Assembly (NCBI RefSeq): GCF_007992715.1
Contig: NZ_BKAU01000007.1
Coordinates: forward strand, 1 to 64,000
Origin: Chitinophaga cymbidii
GTDB taxonomy: Bacteria; Bacteroidota; Bacteroidia; Chitinophagales; Chitinophagaceae
DNA: 64,000 bases
Reading direction: 5' to 3'
Below, in pieces: positions 35,666 through 44,300 of the stretch. A model generated the notes under the pieces. That model did no database searches. It was not told where the DNA came from and saw nothing but the letters and a program-made list of their open reading frames with translations. The position numbers were made by a program, and so were the translations under genes. Position 1 is the first letter of the stretch. Every line of letters starts with the position of its first letter.

Positions 35666-37924
35666 ATGTCAACAACGATAACAGCAAGACCAGTGGCTAC
35701 CCCCGATAGAAAAAGCGCCGGAACGATAAAGGAAACCTTCCCCGTCCTGGAAATGACATGTGCGGCTTGCGCCATCAGCGTGGAATCGATGCTTAAATCC
35801 GTGCCTGGCGTACAGGATGCCGGCGTAAATTTCGCCAACCAATCTGCCTGGGTGCAATACGGAAAGGGCGCAGTTACCCACGAAGAGCTTCAAAGCGCAG
35901 TTCGCGCAATCGGATACGACCTCGTAATTGATCTCGAAAATCAGGACGAAGTAAAGGAAGAAGCCCAGCAACGCCATTACCGGGAAGTAAAACAGCGCAC
36001 AATATGGTCATCCATCCTATCGTTGCCCATTGTAATTATCGGCATGTTCTTCATGGATATGCCCTATGGCAACTGGATCATGATGGTGCTGGCAACCCCG
36101 GTGGTTTTCTTCTTCGGCCGAAATTTCTTCGTCAACGCCTGGAAACAAGCGCAAAACCGGAAAGCCAACATGGATACCCTGGTAGCACTAAGCACGGGTA
36201 TCGCTTGGCTTTTCAGTGCCTTCAACACGATATATCCCGAATTCTGGCACCAGCGCGGACTTCATGCCCACGTTTACTTCGAGGCCGCCGCGGTGGTGAT
36301 CGCTTTTATCTCCCTGGGCAAGCTCCTGGAGGAAAAAGCCAAATCCAACACATCGTCAGCCATCAAGAAACTCATCGGCCTGCAGCCTAAAACAGTACTG
36401 ATGGTCGATCCGGAGGGCAATACCCGGGAAGTACCAATTGCCAGCGTGAAAGTGAATGACCTCCTACTGGTAAAGCCCGGGGAAAAGATCCCCGTAGATG
36501 GGAAGGTTGCCGGTGGTGAGTCTTACGTCGACGAGAGCATGATCACGGGAGAACCGGTTCCAGTAGCGAAAAAGAGCGGAGACGCGGTTTTCGCGGGAAC
36601 GATCAACCAAAAAGGCAGTTTCCAATTTAAGGCGGAAAAAGTGGGTACAGACACGCTGCTGGCGCAGATCATAAAAATGGTACAGGAAGCCCAGGGCAGC
36701 AAGGCGCCGGTACAGAAGCTGGTCGACAAGATCGCCGGCGTCTTCGTCCCCGTAGTCATAGGCATTGCCATCCTGACGTTCATTTCCTGGATGGTGCTCG
36801 GTGGTGACAATGCATTTACGCACGCGCTCCTCACTTCGGTAACCGTCCTGGTAATTGCCTGCCCCTGCGCACTGGGCCTGGCGACCCCGACGGCCATCAT
36901 GGTAGGCGTAGGGAAAGGAGCTGAAAACAACATCCTCATCAAGGACGCCGAGAGCCTGGAGCTCGCTCATAAGGTAAATGCCGTAATCCTTGACAAGACC
37001 GGCACCATTACTGAGGGCAAGCCCGTCGTTACCGATATTGTTTGGAGCAACGGCCCCGTTCATACCAGCGTACTGCTGGCTTTGGAACAACAATCCGAGC
37101 ACCCGCTGGCGGAAGCCGTGGTAGCATATCTGAAAGAAGATCGTGCTCAACCTGCCTTGCTGAAAGGCTTTGAAAGCCTTACCGGCCAAGGCGTTAAAGG
37201 CAGCTATGAAGGAACCGAATTTTATGTCGGCAACAAAAGGCTGATGGACGAGAAAAACGTCGCAATTCCGCCCCAACTGGCATATCAGGCCGGATCTCTC
37301 CAGGAGGAAGCCAAAACGGTCATTTATTTTGCATCCAACAATTCATTGCTGGCCGTCATCGCAATCGCAGACAAAATAAAGGCCACCTCCGCCGAAGCTA
37401 TCTTGGCACTCCGTAAGAGTGGCATCGAAGTTTACATGCTCACCGGCGATAATCAGCACACCGCCGCCGCAGTAGCCAGACAGGTCGGTATTACCACGTT
37501 CAAGGCGGAAGTTTTACCGGCTTACAAATCCGAATTCGTAAAGGAACTACAACAGGCAGGCAAAGTGGTTGCCATGGTGGGCGACGGTATCAACGACTCC
37601 CAGGCGCTAGCCCAGGCCGACGTCAGCATAGCCATGGGCAAAGGCTCCGACATCGCCATGGATGTTGCGAAAATGACACTTATCACTTCCGACCTGAACA
37701 GCATCCCCAAAGCGCTGAAGCTCTCCCGCAAAACGGTGAGCACGATCAAACAAAACCTGTTCTGGGCCTTCATCTATAACGTTATTGGTATTCCCATCGC
37801 AGCCGGGCTCCTTTATCCTGTAAATGGATTCTTGCTGGATCCGATGATCGCAGGGGCAGCAATGGCTTTGAGTTCGGTGAGCGTTGTCAGCAATAGTCTG
37901 CGCCTGAAAGCTACCAGTTTATAA
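35666..37924 (+). CDS. copA: Copper-exporting P1B-type ATPase (CopA)
   Basis: Exports Cu(I) from cytoplasm to periplasm. 752 aa with one N-terminal HMA domain (MTCAAC, Cys32 and Cys35), eight membrane helices, actuator TGEPV, the membrane metal site CPC (399-401) in IACPCALGLATPTAIMVG, phosphorylation motif DKTGT (Asp443), HP in SEHPLAEAV, and GDGINDSQAL (P-domain hinge; DSQ in place of the usual DAP). Helix 7/8 residues (YNVIGIPIAAG, MALSSVSVVSNSLR) match the Cu(I) P1B-1 pattern. Confidence 0.95.
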   Translation: MSTTITARPVATPDRKSAGTIKETFPVLEMTCAACAISVESMLKSVPGVQDAGVNFANQSAWVQYGKGAVTHEELQSAVRAIGYDLVIDLENQDEVKEEAQQRHYREVKQRTIWSSILSLPIVIIGMFFMDMPYGNWIMMVLATPVVFFFGRNFFVNAWKQAQNRKANMDTLVALSTGIAWLFSAFNTIYPEFWHQRGLHAHVYFEAAAVVIAFISLGKLLEEKAKSNTSSAIKKLIGLQPKTVLMVDPEGNTREVPIASVKVNDLLLVKPGEKIPVDGKVAGGESYVDESMITGEPVPVAKKSGDAVFAGTINQKGSFQFKAEKVGTDTLLAQIIKMVQEAQGSKAPVQKLVDKIAGVFVPVVIGIAILTFISWMVLGGDNAFTHALLTSVTVLVIACPCALGLATPTAIMVGVGKGAENNILIKDAESLELAHKVNAVILDKTGTITEGKPVVTDIVWSNGPVHTSVLLALEQQSEHPLAEAVVAYLKEDRAQPALLKGFESLTGQGVKGSYEGTEFYVGNKRLMDEKNVAIPPQLAYQAGSLQEEAKTVIYFASNNSLLAVIAIADKIKATSAEAILALRKSGIEVYMLTGDNQHTAAAVARQVGITTFKAEVLPAYKSEFVKELQQAGKVVAMVGDGINDSQALAQADVSIAMGKGSDIAMDVAKMTLITSDLNSIPKALKLSRKTVSTIKQNLFWAFIYNVIGIPIAAGLLYPVNGFLLDPMIAGAAMALSSVSVVSNSLRLKATSL

Positions 37925-37959
37925 TATCCAGAATACGTTTCTAAACCATAGAAATAAGC

Positions 37960-39015
37960 ATGACATCATATACATGGAGTACCACCGCAATTGTCCGTGA
38001 AACCGAAACGGCAATTACGGTGGTCTTCGATACGGGAGGTGAACCCTTTCACTACAAACCGGGGCAATTCATCAATCTGACATTGCAGATCGACGGACAA
38101 GCCATTACCCGGTCGTACTCCCTAAGTTCCGTACAAGGGGAAGACACCCATCCCGCCATCACCGTGAAACGGGTGCCCGGCGGCATCATGAGCAATTACA
38201 TCGTCGATCAGGCGGACAGCATCCCTCGCTGGCAGGTATCCGGTCCTTACGGATTATTTACACCGCCTGCCGAAGCATTCCATGCAGGCCATGTGGTGCT
38301 CCTTGCCGGGGGCAGCGGTATAACGCCGTTATTTTCAATTGCTCGCTCCATTATTTCCGGGAGTAACGACACTCGTGTTACGCTCATCTATTCCAATCGC
38401 ACACCACATGATATTATTTTCCGGGGTAAAATAGAAGATTGGGCCTACCAGCATAAAGAACGGGTTTCTATACATTATGCGGTTTCCCAGCCCGGGAACC
38501 TGACATCGATACATGGAGCGGCGCTGTTTCGTGGACGTATCAATAAGCTAGCCGCGAAAAAGATGCTGAAAATGTCGGTCCCGAGCCCGTTGGATGCTGC
38601 CCACTTCTTTATTTGCGGCCCGGTGGAACTGATGCGATTGCACCAGGATGTGCTAACATCGCAACAGATACCCGAGCAACATGTGTTTACCGAATGGTTT
38701 GCCCCTGATGAAAAAAGCACCGCTATTGTTCCGCCCACCGAAATGCAGGAAGTCTTACTTCATTTTTACGATCAGTCTAACCTCCTGGAGGTGCAAGCTG
38801 GAAAAACAATCCTGTCAGCGGCGCTCGAAGACCGGATACCACTTCCTTATTCGTGCAAATCAGGCACTTGCGGCATCTGCACGGCGCGGCTCACCTCCGG
38901 CCAGGTAAGTATGGCAAACAACTTCGCGCTCAGAAAATCCGACGTGGAATCAGGGCTGATCTTATTATGCCAAAGCTACCCGGTCACCGGCGACGTAACC
39001 GTGGAAATTGACTGA
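37960..39015 (+). CDS. FAD/NAD(P)H and 2Fe-2S oxidoreductase (PaaE-like)
   Basis: 351-aa flavodoxin-reductase-like enzyme. FAD-binding RSYSLSS, NAD(P) block VLLAGGSGITPLFSI, and C-terminal plant-type ferredoxin with CKSGTCGICTARL plus a last Cys in LLCQSYP. It is 35 bp after CopA and 114 bp before an HMA gene, so it sits inside the copper island. Possible roles are electron supply to a copper or stress oxygenase or metal reduction; no partner oxygenase is visible nearby. Confidence 0.88.
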   Translation: MTSYTWSTTAIVRETETAITVVFDTGGEPFHYKPGQFINLTLQIDGQAITRSYSLSSVQGEDTHPAITVKRVPGGIMSNYIVDQADSIPRWQVSGPYGLFTPPAEAFHAGHVVLLAGGSGITPLFSIARSIISGSNDTRVTLIYSNRTPHDIIFRGKIEDWAYQHKERVSIHYAVSQPGNLTSIHGAALFRGRINKLAAKKMLKMSVPSPLDAAHFFICGPVELMRLHQDVLTSQQIPEQHVFTEWFAPDEKSTAIVPPTEMQEVLLHFYDQSNLLEVQAGKTILSAALEDRIPLPYSCKSGTCGICTARLTSGQVSMANNFALRKSDVESGLILLCQSYPVTGDVTVEID

Positions 39016-39047
39016 CGCGCATCGACGGAATATTGTAAATCATAGTA

Positions 39048-39089
39048 GCAATTGTATAACAGACAGCCCGGCGAGACATCGTAATTTTA
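39048..39089 (+). promoter_or_regulatory. Shared copper-island promoter motif, upstream of the HMA chaperone gene
   Basis: GCAATTGTATAACAG (39048-39062) followed at the same 25-nt distance by TAATTTTA (39082-39089), a near -7 box. Motif match to the regulator-copy-2 site is 12 of 15. Confidence 0.55.
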
Positions 39090-39129
39090 CATCATCAAAC
39101 AGACAATAACATACTTAAAAGAATATACA

Positions 39130-39342
39130 ATGGAAACAGTACAATTTAAAACGAACATCAAATGCTCCGGTTGCATTGCTACGGTAACCCCCTTCCTGGA
39201 CGAACTCGCCGGCAAGGAAAATTGGGAAGTCGATCTCCAGAGCCCGGATAAAGTATTAACAGTGTCAACGGAGAAAGCTGGCAAAGAAGACATAAAAAAG
39301 GCAGTAGAGAAAGCAGGTTACAAGGCAGAAACATTGGCATAA
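39130..39342 (+). CDS. Small HMA-domain copper chaperone
   Basis: 70-aa cytoplasmic ferredoxin-like domain with Cys12 and Cys15 (KCSGC) and ends AVEKAGYKAETL. The fold and length match CopZ/Atx1-like chaperones that carry Cu(I) to CopA; the usual GMTC is replaced by NIKC. It is expressed from its own motif-bearing promoter and followed by a terminator. Confidence 0.9.
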   Translation: METVQFKTNIKCSGCIATVTPFLDELAGKENWEVDLQSPDKVLTVSTEKAGKEDIKKAVEKAGYKAETLA

Positions 39343-39354
39343 GAACCAACCCCA

Positions 39355-39387
39355 CGGGCAGCTCAAAAAGCTGCCCGTTTTATTTTT
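39355..39387 (+). terminator. Intrinsic terminator after the HMA chaperone gene
   Basis: CGGGCAGCT-caaaa-AGCTGCCCG with a 9-bp perfect stem, followed by TTTTATTTTTG. Confidence 0.85.
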
Positions 39388-39401
39388 GTATATTTGCACA
39401 T

Positions 39402-39476
39402 ATGGCCACCATAAAAAACATCATGATTTCCGTACTGAAATTCCTCTTTGTAAGAAAGAAAAGCTGCTGTAAGTAA
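39402..39476 (+). CDS. Possible 24-aa peptide ending in a CC pair
   Basis: ATG at 39402 lies 5 nt after a perfect -7 box TATATTTG (39389-39396), which would make a leaderless mRNA. The peptide has a short hydrophobic stretch (IMISVLKFLFV), a basic turn (RKKS) and a terminal CCK. A membrane-associated, possibly metal-binding micro-protein is conceivable, but with no homologue known to me this is tentative. Confidence 0.3.
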   Translation: MATIKNIMISVLKFLFVRKKSCCK

Positions 39477-39611
39477 TCCCGTACAGCCCGCCAGCCCCAT
39501 TTCGTAGATAATGTTCCTCCACATTTTCTTTTTGAACCCACGGACAATACGTTAGCAGAAATATATAATACGTTAATTATCAACATATTAAGTGCAAGTC
39601 TGTGGATATTA

Positions 39612-39652
39612 ATTAAAATATAGCAAATCTCATTGAGAGTGGTATAATTTTT
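39612..39652 (+). promoter_or_regulatory. Weak copy of the copper-island motif before the first HYCMG gene
   Basis: ATTAAAATATAGCAA (39612-39626) matches about 11 of 15 consensus positions, with TAATTTTT (39645-39652) 24 rather than 25 nt beyond. Lower confidence than the other four. Confidence 0.3.
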
Positions 39653-39678
39653 CGGGAAGTAGGTTAGAGATTATCCAC

Positions 39679-40074
39679 ATGAAACGCATAAGCACTGTTA
39701 TACTGGCAATAATCTACCTCGCTTATACGAGTGGGATAACCGTATACCAGCATTATTGCATGGGCGAATTGCAAAGTGTAAGCTTGATCTTTACTGGCGA
39801 TGGACCATGTGGCAAATGCGGAATGGAGAAACACACCGGGCTAAACAGCGGATGTTGTAAAGATGTAACGATTGCCAGCCCACGTTCCGAAGACAGCCAC
39901 CTTTCTACATATTTTGCGATGCTTATCGCTGCGCCCGCATTGGTAAATATCCTTTCGATATACGATACCGCACCGATCTCTTTTTTGCTTGAAATATCCA
40001 CCCCCGACATTCCTCACCATCCACCACCTATTGAACTCCCGCTATTTCTGCGATATCAAAACTTTCGTATCTGA
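39679..40074 (+). CDS. HYCMG-family Cys-rich envelope protein (copy 1)
   Basis: 131 aa. A signal or membrane segment (VILAIIYLAYTSGITVYQ) runs into HYCMGEL, followed by CGKCGMEKHTGLNSGCCKD, a compact set of six Cys with His and Met nearby, then a second hydrophobic segment (FAMLIAAPALVNIL). The family recurs in metal loci of Bacteroidota; the ligand set suggests Cu(I) binding. A paralogue lies at 42694. Function unknown. Confidence 0.7.
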   Translation: MKRISTVILAIIYLAYTSGITVYQHYCMGELQSVSLIFTGDGPCGKCGMEKHTGLNSGCCKDVTIASPRSEDSHLSTYFAMLIAAPALVNILSIYDTAPISFLLEISTPDIPHHPPPIELPLFLRYQNFRI

Positions 40075-40231
40075 GCGATAACTTAAACGCCACCTTTGGT
40101 GGTGAAGGGAAGATGTGCAGTCCCTTCAAAAGGTGAATAAAAGCCATCCGGTGAATTCCTGCTTTCAATAAACTACCGCCTTTTTCTACTGCTTACCGGA
40201 ATGGGATTCCGTCACAGGAAAAAATCAAGGT

Positions 40232-41647
40232 ATGAAAAGGAAATTATTCATTTTGCTGGTAATGATAACCATTTCAGGGGTAATGCGCGCGCAACATGAG
40301 CAGCATAAAGCTCCACCCCAAAAGGCTGAAAAGCCGCTAAAAGAAATGCCGGCCCCCAAAAAAGCAATGAAGGATACTTCTACGCATAATATGCACGTTA
40401 TGAAGGACAGCATGGAAATGAAAATGCCTTCGGGTGTACCCATGAGTCATGCGTTTTCGTTAAATCTCCCCATGAATCGAAACGGTTCAGGTACAGGGTG
40501 GTTGCCCGACGCATCCCCTATGTACGGTTATATGTTCCACTCCAAAAAGTGGATGTATATGGTCCATGGTAACCTTTTTCTCCGGTACACCGACCAGGAT
40601 GTCGGAAACAAAGGTTCCCGCGGCGATGAAAAATTCGATGCCCCGAATTGGTTTATGATGATGGCGCAGCGAAAGGTCGGCAGAAAAGGCCTTTTCCATT
40701 ATAACGTAATGATCTCACTGGATCGCATTACCGAAGGTGGTAGCGGCTACCCGCTGCTTTTTCAGTCCGGGGAAAGTTGGGAGGGACAACCGCTCGTAGA
40801 TCGGCAACACCCCCACGACCTCTTTTCGGAGCTTTCCGTCAGCTATTCTTATGCCTTCTCCAAAAAGGTGGATGCGTTCGCGTATTTCGGTTATCCCGGG
40901 GAGCCGGCTATTGGCTCCGTAGCCTTTATGCATCGCCCATCCGCACTTTCATACCCGGACGCTCCGATCAGCCACCACTGGAACGACGGCACCCATATTA
41001 CCTTCGGCGTGGCGACGCTCGGCGTCAGACTGGATAAGTTCAAGGTCGAGGGGTCACTTTTTACCGGGCGAGAACCCGACGAAAACAGATACAACTTCGA
41101 CAAGATGCGCTTCGACTCCTGGAGCGGGCGACTGTCGTTCAATCCATCACCGAACTGGGCTTTCCAGGCTTCCCAAGGGTTCATCAAAAGCCCGGAGCTC
41201 CTGCATCCGGACGAAGACGTAAATCGCACCACAGCTTCTGCAATTTTCAGCCTGCCCATGCGAAACGACAACTGGCTGAATGTCACAACATTATGGGGAC
41301 TGAATAAAACTGCTGGGCATGAGGGTGAAAACGCATTCCTACTCGAAGGGGCGCTACGTTTGATGAAAACGGAAGTATTTACCCGTTACGAATGGGTCCA
41401 GAAAGCGGTCGAGGAACTTAACCTTGATCCGGCCAAATACGGGGAGGCTACGCTTTTTCCCGTCAATTCAATTTCCGCCGGCGCTACATATGACTTGTTG
41501 AATTTTCAGAAAACACGCCTTGCGTTGGGAGGGCAATTCAGTGTATTCTTTAATAGCAATGCTCTGCATGAGTTATACGGGAAAAACCCCATAGCGCTCC
41601 AGGTTTATCTAAGGCTTTACCCCGGGCTGATGAAAATGCAACACTGA
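40232..41647 (+). CDS. Outer-membrane beta-barrel protein with Met/His-rich N-terminus
   Basis: 471 aa with signal peptide (about 1-20, ending MRAQ). Residues 21-80 are rich in His, Met and Lys (HEQHKAPPQK, MKDTSTHNMHVMKDSMEMKMPSG), a likely periplasmic or surface copper-binding segment. The rest has strand-forming aromatic repeats (MYGYMFHSKKWMYMVHGNLFLRY, LSVSYSYAFSKKVDAFAYFGYPG) and ends without a TonB plug. It may play the part of CopB/PcoB outer-membrane copper proteins, by analogy only. Confidence 0.7.
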   Translation: MKRKLFILLVMITISGVMRAQHEQHKAPPQKAEKPLKEMPAPKKAMKDTSTHNMHVMKDSMEMKMPSGVPMSHAFSLNLPMNRNGSGTGWLPDASPMYGYMFHSKKWMYMVHGNLFLRYTDQDVGNKGSRGDEKFDAPNWFMMMAQRKVGRKGLFHYNVMISLDRITEGGSGYPLLFQSGESWEGQPLVDRQHPHDLFSELSVSYSYAFSKKVDAFAYFGYPGEPAIGSVAFMHRPSALSYPDAPISHHWNDGTHITFGVATLGVRLDKFKVEGSLFTGREPDENRYNFDKMRFDSWSGRLSFNPSPNWAFQASQGFIKSPELLHPDEDVNRTTASAIFSLPMRNDNWLNVTTLWGLNKTAGHEGENAFLLEGALRLMKTEVFTRYEWVQKAVEELNLDPAKYGEATLFPVNSISAGATYDLLNFQKTRLALGGQFSVFFNSNALHELYGKNPIALQVYLRLYPGLMKMQH

Positions 41648-41674
41648 GTATTATCTAACCCAAAAAAGTTGATC

Positions 41675-42175
41675 ATGGAAAAAGAGAACAGCAAAGGGAT
41701 GCAACACGGCGAGCACAACAAGCATTACCGAAGCTTGCTTGTAATGGTAATCCTTTCATTTATTTCAATGTACATCCTGATGTACGCAATGGTAGATACA
41801 TTTTCGAATGTAATTCCAAATGTGAACCAGTTTTACATGGCGGGCCTGATGACGAGCCCGATGCTAATAATCGAGCTGATCATCATGCGCTCCATGTACA
41901 TGAACAAAAAATTGAACGTGCTGCTAATGGCAACCGGAAGCCTGACCCTGGTAATTTTCTTCCTGCTGATCAGGCAGCAGGCCGCCGTATCCGACAGGCA
42001 GTTTCTCCGATCGATGATACCTCATCATGCCGCCGCCATCCTTATGGCAAAGGAAGCGGCGGTTACTGACCCGGAAATTCAGGAGTTGTGCAGAAACATC
42101 ATCACCAGCCAGCAGGCAGAAATAGATCAGATGAAAGCAAAATTAAAGGAATTAAAAAGAGAGCGGGCCCGATAG
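41675..42175 (+). CDS. DUF305-domain membrane protein
   Basis: 166 aa from ATG 41675 (TTG upstream possible). Three hydrophobic helices (SLLVMVILSFISMYILMYAMV, FYMAGLMTSPMLIIELIIM, VLLMATGSLTLVIFFLLI) precede the DUF305 block DRQFLRSMIPHHAAAILMAKEA, where the MIPHH is diagnostic. DUF305 proteins are linked to copper in many bacteria, by His/Met coordination. The N-terminus (KGMQHGEHNKHY) is also His-rich. Between the barrel and Csp genes. Confidence 0.85.
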   Translation: MEKENSKGMQHGEHNKHYRSLLVMVILSFISMYILMYAMVDTFSNVIPNVNQFYMAGLMTSPMLIIELIIMRSMYMNKKLNVLLMATGSLTLVIFFLLIRQQAAVSDRQFLRSMIPHHAAAILMAKEAAVTDPEIQELCRNIITSQQAEIDQMKAKLKELKRERAR

Positions 42176-42224
42176 AGGGCGCATTAATTCATTTAAATTA
42201 TTCTTAACATCAAAATTTTCAATT

Positions 42225-42563
42225 ATGCCTCATCAACATTTTCAGGAGTGCATAGACGCATGTAACGCATGCGCGGTGATCTGTAACCATTGCGCGGTTT
42301 CCAGTCTCCAGGAACAGGATGTAAAAGACCTCGCCAGGTGTATCCAGCTTGATCTGGAATGTGCCACGATCTGCAACGCCGCCGTGCAGATCATGAGCAT
42401 GGACGGTGAACTTAGTGCCCAGGTGTGCCAGCTATGCGCCGACGCATGCACCAGGTGTGCCGAGGAATGTGAAAAACATGCCCACATGGAGCATTGCAGA
42501 GAATGTGCGGAAGCGTGCAGGAAGTGTGCGGAAACTTGCGTTCAAATGGCGGAGCATGCATGA
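42225..42563 (+). CDS. Four-helix copper-storage protein (Csp3-like)
   Basis: 112-aa cytosolic protein with 18 cysteines arranged as CxxxC and CxxC along four predicted helices (ECIDACNACAVICNHC, RCIQLDLECATIC, VCQLCADACTRCAEEC, HCRECAEACRKCAETC). This is the signature of the Csp family that stores Cu(I) inside a four-helix bundle. No signal peptide, so the cytoplasmic Csp3 type is likely. A strong terminator follows. Confidence 0.9.
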   Translation: MPHQHFQECIDACNACAVICNHCAVSSLQEQDVKDLARCIQLDLECATICNAAVQIMSMDGELSAQVCQLCADACTRCAEECEKHAHMEHCRECAEACRKCAETCVQMAEHA

Positions 42564-42565
42564 TT

Positions 42566-42600
42566 TATCAAAGCCAAGGTTTTCCTTGGCTTTGATAATC
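42566..42600 (+). terminator. Intrinsic terminator after the Csp gene
   Basis: TATCAAAGCCAAGG-tttt-CCTTGGCTTTGATA, a perfect 14-bp stem with a 4-nt loop; the right arm holds the T-rich run. Likely bidirectional in shape, but the genes on both sides run forward. Confidence 0.75.
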
Positions 42601-42645
42601 TTCTATTTACTAATTATAAAATTTCTAATAATATAAAACTCTTAC

Positions 42646-42687
42646 AAAATTATATAACAATAAATCGGGAATTACACCTTATTTTTG
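42646..42687 (+). promoter_or_regulatory. Shared copper-island promoter motif, upstream of HYCMG copy 2
   Basis: AAAATTATATAACAA (42646-42660) is identical over 14 bases to the site before regulator copy 2 and lies 25 nt before TTTG of a perfect -7 box TATTTTTG (42680-42687). The ATG at 42694 follows 6 nt later, so the transcript may be leaderless. Confidence 0.6.
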
Positions 42688-42693
42688 CCGCAG

Positions 42694-43092
42694 ATGAAGA
42701 GGATCCTCACACTGATTCTTGCCCTGCTCTACATGGGAACGTCAACTGGCGCTACATTTCACATGCATTATTGCATGGGAAAGTTGGTGGACGTGAAGTT
42801 CTGGGAGCACGAAGCACAGAAATGCAGTAAATGTGGCTCCGAAGAAAATAGCGTGTGCGCCAAAAAATGCTGTAAAGACATCCATAAAACCGTAAAGTTC
42901 GAGAAAGATCAGAAAGTGTCGGAAAGCGTTTTTCAGTTCATGCAGTTGGCGGCTATTGCTACGCCTATTTCTTACATCGATATTCCCAAGGTGTTCCCTA
43001 CTTCCGTAGCAGTGGAATATCCTACCGGGCACGCCCCCCCGCGAAGTAGCAAAGTTCCCGCCCGTATCTTTTATTGCACATTCCGCATTTGA
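42694..43092 (+). CDS. HYCMG-family Cys-rich envelope protein (copy 2)
   Basis: 132 aa from ATG 42694. Same design as the copy at 39679: a signal-like segment, then HMHYCMGKLVDVKFW, then CSKCGSEENSVCAKKCCKD. The second half keeps a hydrophobic helix (FQFMQLAAIATPISYIDI) and ends YCTFRI, compared with RYQNFRI in copy 1. The Cys/His/Met pattern suggests Cu(I) binding at the envelope. Function unknown. Confidence 0.72.
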   Translation: MKRILTLILALLYMGTSTGATFHMHYCMGKLVDVKFWEHEAQKCSKCGSEENSVCAKKCCKDIHKTVKFEKDQKVSESVFQFMQLAAIATPISYIDIPKVFPTSVAVEYPTGHAPPRSSKVPARIFYCTFRI

Positions 43093-43199
43093 TCCTACCC
43101 CAGATCCGGCGCTCTACGTTTTAATCCCGTTGTAGCATTCAGACGACCGGTAATTCCCGCTACATATTTTTCTACATTTTTTGAGTAAATAATTTAGTT

Positions 43200-44288
43200 A
43201 TGCAATTGAGCAAACGCTTTGCAATTGTGGTAGCTGGTATAATTGTGTTTTCGTTGGTGATAGTTACCGCATGCAGAAAGCATAAAATGGACGGCATGGA
43301 TATGCCCGTAAAAGATATCAATTATCCGGCCGCCTATGTGGTAAATGGAGAATCCAACACGATTTCGGTAATAAACCTCAATTCCAACACCCTGACCGAC
43401 ACGATCGAACTGATGACCGCCGGGGGAAATGATATGCCGATGTGGCCACACCATATCTATCACTTTGCCGCGGGCGGCGCCCATCGGCTCGCCGTCGGTG
43501 TTCCGGGTTCCGACCTCAGTGCCGGACATGGAGGAAACATGGGCGGAATGAAGGGTCGTGTCTTGATCATTGACGCCATAAAGGGCTCCATCTCGAAAGA
43601 CCTGGAAGTTCCCGCTATGAATCACAACGCCGCTTTTTCACCGGACGGACGGGAAATCTGGACTTCCCAAATGGAAATGGAAGGTAAAGTACTGGTATTC
43701 GACGCTCAAAATTATACCCTGAAAAACACGATCCGGGTTGGTATGGAACCAGCGGAGGTCACTTTTTCAGCGGATGGTACAAAGGCTTATGTCGCAAATG
43801 GCGGCGACAATACTGTTTCCATCATTGACCCTGCCTCAAAAGCCGTGCTGACGACAATCCCTGTCGGTGAGAACCCGGTTGGGGCCTGGGTCGGGCAAGA
43901 CGGCAAAATGTATCTCGACAACGAGGACGGTCAAAGCATTAGTGTCATAGACGTAGCCTCCAATAAAATTGTGCAGACCATCCCGCTCGGATTTATGCCG
44001 GGAAGCGCCGCTCATCTTGCTTCCCGGAAGGAATTATGGGTAACGGATCCGGATAACGGCCAGGTTCACTTCTGGGTACCGGACGCTACCGGCCACCTGT
44101 GGGTACACGGCGGAAAGTTCAATGCTGGCGCCGGCGCGCACGCGGTAGCCATTACTAGCGATGGCGCAACCGCATACGTGACGAACCAATCAGCGGCCAG
44201 CGTTTCTGTTATCAAAGTATCGGATCATACTAAAATAAAAGACATCCCGGTAGGCAAAAAGCCGAACGGCATCGTAATAAAACAATAA
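43200..44288 (+). CDS. YncE-like beta-propeller lipoprotein
   Basis: 362 aa, lipobox Cys25 (VTAC). A Met/His-rich stretch (RKHKMDGMDMP) follows the lipid anchor, then YVTN-type propeller repeats: AAYVVNGESNTISVINLNSN, DGTKAYVANGGDNTVSIIDPAS, DGATAYVTNQSAASVSVIKVSD. Such proteins bind metals or peptidoglycan-linked partners. The Met/His segment fits its place just upstream of an HMA protein and the Cus pump. Confidence 0.85.
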   Translation: MQLSKRFAIVVAGIIVFSLVIVTACRKHKMDGMDMPVKDINYPAAYVVNGESNTISVINLNSNTLTDTIELMTAGGNDMPMWPHHIYHFAAGGAHRLAVGVPGSDLSAGHGGNMGGMKGRVLIIDAIKGSISKDLEVPAMNHNAAFSPDGREIWTSQMEMEGKVLVFDAQNYTLKNTIRVGMEPAEVTFSADGTKAYVANGGDNTVSIIDPASKAVLTTIPVGENPVGAWVGQDGKMYLDNEDGQSISVIDVASNKIVQTIPLGFMPGSAAHLASRKELWVTDPDNGQVHFWVPDATGHLWVHGGKFNAGAGAHAVAITSDGATAYVTNQSAASVSVIKVSDHTKIKDIPVGKKPNGIVIKQ

Positions 44289-44300
44289 ACCAATATAAAA

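Larger units (their letters stand above)
39343..39678. other. Intergenic region with terminator and possible small ORF
   Basis: Contains the terminator of the chaperone gene, a possible 24-codon ORF (39402-39476) directly behind a perfect -7 box, and, toward the right end, a weak copy of the shared copper promoter motif. Otherwise AT-rich and without a gene. Confidence 0.45.
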
